28,619 bases of DNA, taken from positions 17,785,758 through 17,814,376 of the forward strand of contig NC_049985.1 of the NCBI RefSeq assembly GCF_000003815.2. Direction: 5' to 3'. The stretch's first letter is position 1. Every line of letters begins with the position of its first letter. Of this stretch, positions 23,440-28,619 are shown piece after piece. Source of the DNA: Branchiostoma floridae. Its lineage: Eukaryota; Chordata; Leptocardii; Amphioxiformes; Branchiostomatidae. The translations under genes were made by a program, and so were the position numbers. The notes below the pieces were generated by a model. That model was not told where the DNA came from and did no database searches. It saw only the letters and a list, made by a program, of their open reading frames with translations.

Positions 23440-23670
23440 AAAGACTACTCCAGTTTGTGAAGCGTAAATATTTGCAAACCACGTGAGCTGAGAATCACTT
23501 GTGCAGCACCTAAATGTATGTACAGGGGCCCAGCTGACTGCCCAAAGATGGTCTTATTATCAGAGATGGCCTGCCCTGTCTGATCGTGGCCACTGGTCAC
23601 TACAGAAGTTACGGTATTGTTGAATTCAGTTATGGCCTAAGACTGACCCTGCCCTGTCTGTCTGATTATG
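23440..23670 (-). pseudogene. extra cytoplasmic repeat beyond the LRR receptor stop, out of frame
   Basis: Just past the TAA, ATAATCAGACAGACAGGGCAG carries a 4-base GACA duplication relative to the CAGACAGGGCAG of other units. In the shifted frame the text continues AITEFNNTVTSVVTSGHDQ and TGQAISDNK, a twelfth repeat, then stays open to a TAG. The stop itself sits where other units have Asn-Gln (AACCAA became AAATAA). The tail was therefore once longer. Confidence 0.7.
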
Positions 23671-24975
23671 TTATTTCATATCTTCATCCTGGTGATCATG
23701 ACCACTGGTCACTACAGCAGCTGTGGTGTTTGGGTTGGATTGAGCGATAGCCTGAGACTGAACCTGCCCTGTCTGATCATGACCACCAGTCATGGCTGTA
23801 GATGTTTGGTCATTTTGCGGTGTTCCTACAGCTGCATACATGGGATTTGGCTTTAAGGCAGCTAACACTTCGTTATGAGATAGATTTTCAAAGTTCAGAG
23901 ATTGAATGATGGTCTGAGACTGGCCCTGTCCTAGAACATTATGTTGGTTCATATCTTCGTACTTGTAGTAATGACAACTGGACATTGCAGTAGCTGTGGA
24001 GCTTGTGTTGGATTCAGCGATGACCAGAGGCTGACCTTTCCCTGTCAGATAATGTTGTTTGTCTATATCTTGATACTGATGGTCATAAACACTGGTCACT
24101 ATAGCAGCTGTGGCCTTTGTGTTGGATTCAGTGATTGCGTGAGGTTGGCCCTGTCCTGTCTGATTATGACCTCTGGTCCTTTCTGTAGATGTTTGGTTCT
24201 TTGGTGGTGCTCCCACACCTGCGTACATTGGATTAGGTTTCAGGGCAGCTAGCACTTCGTCAATTGGTAGATCTTCAACTTTCAGGGGTTGAGCGTTAGC
24301 CTGAGACTGGCTTTGTCCTGTCTGATCATGTTGGTCTACATCTTCGTACTGATGATCATGACCACTGGTCATTAAATCAGCTGTGGTGTTTGTGTGCAAT
24401 TCAGTGATGGCCTGAGACTGGCCCTGCCCTGTCTGATTGTGTTGTTTTTCTAAATCTTCATACTGGTGATATTGACCACTTTTCATTAAAGCAGCTGTAG
24501 TGTTTGGGTTGGATTCAGTGATAGCCTGAGACTGACCTACGGCTTTGTACAGGGGACTTTGCATTGAATCAATCTGCCCTGTGCCATACGACAGGTTTCT
24601 AGCTTCAATGATAGCGTGAGACTGGTCCTGCCCTGTATGATCATGTTGGTTCATATCTTCATATTGTTGGTCATGACCACTAGTTGCTACAGCAACTGTG
24701 GAGTTTTCGTTAAATATCATGATGGCCTGAGACTGGCCATCCTCGATATGATTATGTTGGTTCATACCTTCGTACCGGTTATCTTGACCACTTGTTGATA
24801 AAACAGCTGTGGTGTTTGAGTTGGATTCAGTGATGGATTGAGACTGACCCTGTCCTGTCTGATTTTGTTTGGTCATACCTTTGTACTGGTACTGGTGGTC
24901 ATGGCCATAGGTCATTAACTCGGCTGTGGTGTTTGTGTTGGATTTAGCATTGGTATGAGACTGGCCCCGTCCTGT
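23671..24975 (-). repeat. eleven tandem coding repeats of the receptor tail
   Basis: Unit length is about 37 codons, with two long variants (~54 codons, holding DEVLAALKPNPMYA) and one short variant (ending SPLYKA). Tyr is lost in the last unit (QDEDM). The ~111-bp periodicity is also obvious in DNA as CCTGTCTGATCATG and GTGTTTGGGTTGGATTCAG words. Confidence 0.93.
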
Positions 24976-25548
24976 GTGATAATGATCATTGGTCACTACA
25001 GTACCTGTCATGTTATGGTTACTCAAAAGGATGTTATCATTTAAGCCTGAAGAAGGGTCTGAAGGGGGATTCTTTGTCCTCCTCTTGCACCAGATTGTGA
25101 GAATGACGGTGCCGATCAGGAAAATGCCAGCTATTGAACCCCAGATAGAGCCAATGATAACAGGTATGGGGAAACTGGGAATAGATTCTTTGGAACTGAC
25201 GCTTTCTATTCTGTGTGAATTGGTTTGAAGGGATGAACTTACTGTTACTCTTGTTTTGCCTCTTTTGCCTGCCGAACATTTTGTTGTGTCATTATAATAG
25301 TTTTTAGGGGTTACCTGAGTGTTATCGTAGAACACTTTGCTTTCCCGTTTGTCTGAAGTGGTTTGAAGGGGTGGAGCTATTGTTGGTGTTAGTTTGTTTT
25401 TACTGCCTACAGGACCCGTTGTTGAGCCAGCTGTTGTGACATTGGATCCGTTAGACGTTAATATGACATGAACAGTCAGTGATGTTATGGTTGGCTTTGC
25501 ACATACCAACATTTTAGAATTGACATCTTTAAGCTTCTTACCGCGGAA
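23671..25548 (-). CDS. LRR receptor, membrane span and repeat-rich cytoplasmic tail
   Basis: Same frame as the LRR half; the first Met after the internal TAA is at 25512. It begins FRGKKLKDVNSKMLVC, which completes an LRR C-terminal cap. A Ser/Thr-rich stalk with N-glycosylation sites follows, then a span (VIIGSIWGSIAGIFLIGTVI, residues ~117-140 from that Met) and the stop-transfer CKRRTK. The remaining ~430 residues are eleven repeats of the TGQGQSQAITESNTNTTA type. Units carry YKGM, YEGM, YEDM, YEDL, YEDV, YQDI and YEDM; variant units have PLYKAV and NPMYAGV or NPMYAAV. YxxM is the known docking motif for PI3-kinase p85 SH2 domains; its use here is inferred. Translated alone it would lack a signal peptide, so it makes sense only joined to the LRR half. 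Confidence 0.75.
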   Translation of the reverse strand, partial: FRGKKLKDVNSKMLVCAKPTITSLTVHVILTSNGSNVTTAGSTTGPVGSKNKLTPTIAPPLQTTSDKRESKVFYDNTQVTPKNYYNDTTKCSAGKRGKTRVTVSSSLQTNSHRIESVSSKESIPSFPIPVIIGSIWGSIAGIFLIGTVILTIWCKRRTKNPPSDPSSGLNDNILLSNHNMTGTVVTNDHYHTGRGQSHTNAKSNTNTTAELMTYGHDHQYQYKGMTKQNQTGQGQSQSITESNSNTTAVLSTSGQDNRYEGMNQHNHIEDGQSQAIMIFNENSTVAVATSGHDQQYEDMNQHDHTGQDQSHAIIEARNLSYGTGQIDSMQSPLYKAVGQSQAITESNPNTTAALMKSGQYHQYEDLEKQHNQTGQGQSQAITELHTNTTADLMTSGHDHQYEDVDQHDQTGQSQSQANAQPLKVEDLPIDEVLAALKPNPMYAGVGAPPKNQTSTERTRGHNQTGQGQPHAITESNTKATAAIVTSVYDHQYQDIDKQHYLTGKGQPLVIAESNTSSTATAMSSCHYYKYEDMNQHNVLGQGQSQTIIQSLNFENLSHNEVLAALKPNPMYAAVGTPQNDQTSTAMTGGHDQTGQVQSQAIAQSNPNTTAAVVTSGHDHQDEDMK

Positions 25549-25551
25549 TTA
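25549..25551 (-). other. in-frame TAA splitting the LRR receptor
   Basis: GCC TAA TTC CGC GGT interrupts an otherwise continuous 924-codon frame between cap cysteines 3 and 4. Related caps usually have a residue such as Asn before Phe-Arg-Gly. It may be a null allele, a young pseudogene, a sequencing error or a readthrough site; sequence alone cannot decide. Confidence 0.85.
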
Positions 25552-26442
25552 GGCGGGTTGGTCACAGATTATCTGGTCTTTAAATGTAGGAAATTCTGTC
25601 GAATCTAGCCTGAAAGGAGCCATCCTACAGTCACACTTCCAGGGGTTCGCGAAAAGTCGTATGTATAGATTAGAGGGCAACAAGATGAAAGCTAAAGGTG
25701 TAATGGCAGACATCTTGTTGTGCTCAAGGTCCAAGCTTTCTAACTGCGGTAGATTTTCAAATGTATCTGGCTGAAGCATTGTTATCTGGTTTTCATGCAG
25801 CCACAACTTCTGTAGCTGGGGTAGATTTACAAATGTACCTTTCTGAATAATTGTTATCTTGTTGTTGGACAGGTTCAATGCTTCTAGCTTGGATAGATTT
25901 ACATATAAACCACTCTGAATCATTGTTATATTGTTGAAGCGCAGTAACAAGTCTTGTAGGTTGGGCAGATTTGCAAATGAACCTGCCTGAATCATTGATA
26001 TCTGGTTGTAGGACAGGATCAACCTTTTTAGGCGGGGCAGATTTGCAAATGTATTTTCCTTAATCATCGTTATCTTGTTGACTGACAGCCACAACACTTG
26101 TAGCCGGGACAGATTTACAAATGAACCTGCCTGAATCATTGATATCTGGTTGCGAGACAGTTCTAACTCTTGCAGCCGGGGCAGATTTGCAAATGCGCCT
26201 TTCTGAATCATTGTTATCTGATTACGTTTCAAATATAGCTGGGTGAGGGATGTTGGGAGGTTCTGAGGGATGCTGGTGAGGCCCTGGTTGTTAAGGCATT
26301 TGCAGTGTGATGATGGTGCGCGGCAATACCACCAGCAGTCGGCTTTAGGAGTTGATCCCCAAAACCAGCCATCTACTTGCATGTTGGGCTCCTTCAGGAT
26401 GATGAGAAGGAACATCAGCAGGTGTCGCAGCTTTCTTCCCAT
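25549..26442 (-). CDS. LRR receptor ectodomain (signal peptide, eight LRRs, partial C-cap)
   Basis: The ATG at 26442 opens a signal peptide (MGRKLRHLLMFLLIILKEP). An N-terminal cap with cysteines at 36, 40, 47 and 49 (HCKCLNNQGLTSIP) follows. Eight LRRs of exactly 24 residues run from 66 to 257 with the pattern LxxLxLxxNxITMIQxGxFxNLP. The C-cap begins NPWKCDC (270, 272) and reaches IICDQPA (293) before TAA at 25549-25551. The standard cap needs a fourth cysteine, which lies 16 residues beyond the stop in the same frame, so the gene was built as one ORF with 23671-25548. Ended here, it would be a secreted LRR protein with an unfinished cap. It is intronless in this window and shares its start with the relic at 12052. 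Confidence 0.88.
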   Translation of the reverse strand: MGRKLRHLLMFLLIILKEPNMQVDGWFWGSTPKADCWWYCRAPSSHCKCLNNQGLTSIPQNLPTSLTQLYLKRNQITMIQKGAFANLPRLQELELSRNQISMIQAGSFVNLSRLQVLWLSVNKITMIKENTFANLPRLKRLILSYNQISMIQAGSFANLPNLQDLLLRFNNITMIQSGLYVNLSKLEALNLSNNKITIIQKGTFVNLPQLQKLWLHENQITMLQPDTFENLPQLESLDLEHNKMSAITPLAFILLPSNLYIRLFANPWKCDCRMAPFRLDSTEFPTFKDQIICDQPA

Positions 26443-26872
26443 TGTGCCTGGTTACCTGAGCAAAACAATATAAACGGCTCTACAAAACAATTAAAGTATA
26501 CCATAGTATCAACTTCGTCACACACTTCTTTTTAATGTGAAAGAAATAAAATAGGTTAATTAGTGACCTAAGTGTATGTACTGGATACAGACATAAAGTG
26601 AAAAGTTCTTTGTGTCGCTAATGATGATATGCTTATTTTTTTAGGTTGTACATTTATTGGGCACCTTTTTACCATCTTGTATACCAGATTTGCGATTGAA
26701 TACAATAGTATTTGTTCCATAGAGCAAGTACTAAGCATATATCAAACTTAAGGACAATATCTTTAAATTTCTTGACAAGCCAAAGCGCAAGATTAACAAC
26801 AAACAGGTAAAATGAAATTAACATACTTGTATTGTAATGTTTGAAGATCAACAAAATACATGTTGAATAATT
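26443..26872. other. upstream region of the LRR receptor
   Basis: Contains the immediate 5' leader (TGAGCAAAAC shared with the relic's leader). An acceptor- or donor-like CAGGTAACC lies just upstream of the ATG on the minus strand, so a 5' non-coding exon is possible. No clear TATA box or other promoter element can be supported. Confidence 0.4.
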
Positions 26873-26972
26873 NNNNNNNNNNNNNNNNNNNNNNNNNNNN
26901 NNNNNNNNNNNNNNNNNNNNNNNNNNNNNNNNNNNNNNNNNNNNNNNNNNNNNNNNNNNNNNNNNNNNNNNN
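26873..26972. other. assembly gap of 100 N
   Basis: Exactly 100 N, the conventional placeholder for a gap of unknown size. Confidence 0.99.
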
Positions 26973-28619
26973 TTTGAATCAGAAACATACATGGTACAAT
27001 CTACAATGAAGTGCAATTTATCTTCGACTGTATTGTGCTAGCAGGGGGTGGGTACTGTAACGGTGTACCGGTACAAAAACGTCTTTCTTCCTTGTTCCAC
27101 CGGTCCGTAAATTTGGCGACCGCGCCCTTACAAAATGATTGTATTATACAAACAGACCTTTACACGTTTCAGGGCTCCAATAGAATAATGAGATCGAAGT
27201 AGTGTTTGTAGTTAATTTCAACCAAATTTCCACAGTCAAACCTGGTCTCAATATGACCACTTTCAGTCCGCCCCGAAGTCTACAGTCCCCAGAGACGAGC
27301 TGAGGACGCAGGTTTTCGCGGGCAGTCAGGTCCAGGTTCAGATCCTGATCTGGGCCTAATCCTCTGGACCTGTACCTGCATTTTCTGTACAGGTACTCAC
27401 ACCAAATGCTGAGAAAATCTTTTACCTTTTCTGTCGGACGCCTCGGGCGGTGGCTTCTGTGCCGGCATGATGCCACTTGCCCGTTTGGTGTCTAAAATTT
27501 GAAACACGTCCTGCAGCAGGCAATGCGGCAATGGGTGTGTAGAGCGTGTCCAGACACGAAATGAATTTTTACATTTACTTCATGCACATTAAAAGAAACC
27601 TCAATATAACTCATAATGAATAAAGTCATAAGTTACTTGCTATAGCCTATGTAAGCCTTTACATAGGTCGAGACAGATTACACTGAATTTATGAATCACA
27701 TTGCTGAAAAAGGTAAACAGCCTTCAGGGCGATGCTATCAAAGATCATTTTTTTAATTGTTCTGTCAGGTCAAAAGAATATGCTTGTTTGTCTACATTTG
27801 TGCACGTAGACATTACCAAAAAGATAAGTTTTTTTACATCGTCGTCACTAATGATTGAATCTATTGACATTTATTTGTAGAAGTTATTTTTCTCCGACTT
27901 TTGTGTGCATGTTACATGAAATACTTTAATTGTTCGCATGAGTGGACACTACAAGCAGTCTTCAAAGCTAGACTGTCAACGTGTTTTATCGTTGCTTGCA
28001 TCATTGCCTACATTTGTGCATGTAACTACTGGTAAGAAAACAGTTTTCGCAGTGATTGCATATCACCGCCACTAATTAATGAGCAAATCTATTGACATTT
28101 CTTTGTGAAGGTTGTTTTTCTCCGACATTTGTGTGCATAAATGTAGACCATCAATCAGAACCCTGTCTACTTGAAACAACGATGACAATTAAGATGACTT
28201 AAAATCTTGGTCTTGTGTTTGGCAAAAATTTTAAGCAGAGTATATTTTTTACTTTTATTTGTTTTCTGTTTTCACGACCCCCAAAAGGGTCCGAGTTACG
28301 ACTTCTCTAGCCAACTGAAAACTGACTGAAGATATTGATGAAATCGAAGTCAAATAGTCAAATCAGGCTGTAGCTACAGTACAGCTACAGCACGTTGGGG
28401 GAGGGGTGTATTTGGGGGACCATCGCGAATACGTTGTACAAAATTTAGCTGCCGTGTGACGGAAAGGTTTCACTTAGTAATTATCGACGGCGAAGAAGAA
28501 TTAACTCTCTAAGAACCAGAACAAAAATCGCACGATCACGCCTTCATTAGACTGATCAGGTCTTTATTTAGAAACCTCCATCTGATATTTGTTATTTCTA
28601 CATTAGGGCTAGCCCTTGG
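26973..28619. repeat. second copy of 20868-22514, starting at the gap edge
   Basis: Near identical over the whole 1,647 bp, including the first 14 bases of the SINE-like insert at the window end. Since it starts at the gap and is cut by the window, either a true duplication or an uncollapsed second haplotype is possible. Confidence 0.97.
27426..27468 (-). CDS. duplicate of lectin exon 1
   Basis: The same ATG-to-donor exon ([14 protein letters not shown], then GTAAAAG) at the constant offset. Its downstream exons would have to lie across the LRR gene at 19962, or no partner exists. It could be an alternative first exon of the same lectin, the start of a duplicated gene or an assembly duplicate. 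Confidence 0.5.

Noticed and set aside
23941-24798. Plus-strand frames opposite the LRR receptor tail (hydrophobic, repeat-like)
   Set aside because: Antisense shadows of the 111-bp coding repeats; the minus strand has the span, stop-transfer and conserved Tyr motifs.

Overview
The window looks like invertebrate deuterostome nuclear DNA, most likely a cephalochordate (amphioxus, Branchiostoma). The reasons are AT-rich intergenic sequence full of mobile-element debris, short exons with GT-AG borders, and receptor genes that mix LRR, collagen and C-type lectin modules. The LRR receptor tail, with its TGQGQSQAITES-type repeats and NPMYAGV-type motifs, resembles a family I associate with amphioxus; that is recollection, not a search result. 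All recognisable genes lie on the minus strand.

Region 1 (about 1-6530). A ~150-bp tandem repeat opens the window. Next is a minus-strand gag-like ORF of the type found in tyrosine-recombinase (DIRS/Ngaro-like) retrotransposons. It has an N-terminal zinc-binding motif, an Arg/Ser-rich middle and a C-terminal Cys/His finger. It is split into 5709-6299 and 1794-2981 by a 2,727-bp insertion. The insertion carries 15-bp subterminal inverted repeats, a terminal hairpin, four ~163-bp tandem units and a GAAA microsatellite, the layout of a Helentron-type non-autonomous element. Removing it leaves the gag frame intact.

Region 2 (about 6530-17000). Three diverged copies of a 1.2-1.8 kb non-coding segment are present, along with MITE-like palindromes sharing a TTTTTACACAACC core and microsatellites. 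A relic of an LRR receptor gene is also here: the first 35 codons followed by sequence matching the 3' flank of the intact gene, with nearly all of the coding sequence missing.

Region 3 (17030-21363). Six minus-strand exons, all joined at phase-1 introns, form a type II membrane receptor: a tyrosine-containing cytoplasmic tail, one membrane span, a short heptad-like neck, a Gly-X-Y collagen segment and a C-type lectin domain with an EPN motif. The 5' splice border of its second exon has been expanded into nine 62-bp tandem copies.

Region 4 (23671-26442). An intronless LRR receptor has a signal peptide, eight 24-residue LRRs, a membrane span and eleven cytoplasmic repeats, most with a YxxM/L/V/I motif. 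One in-frame TAA falls between the third and fourth cysteines of the LRR C-terminal cap. A further, frameshifted repeat lies beyond the final stop. After a 100-N gap, 26973-28619 is a near-identical copy of 20868-22514, including the first exon of the lectin gene; this is either a recent duplication or an assembly artefact.

The two receptor genes, the LRR relic and the repeated first exon suggest a locus of fast-evolving innate-recognition receptors with tyrosine-signalling tails. No prokaryotic features, rRNA, tRNA or CRISPR array were seen.
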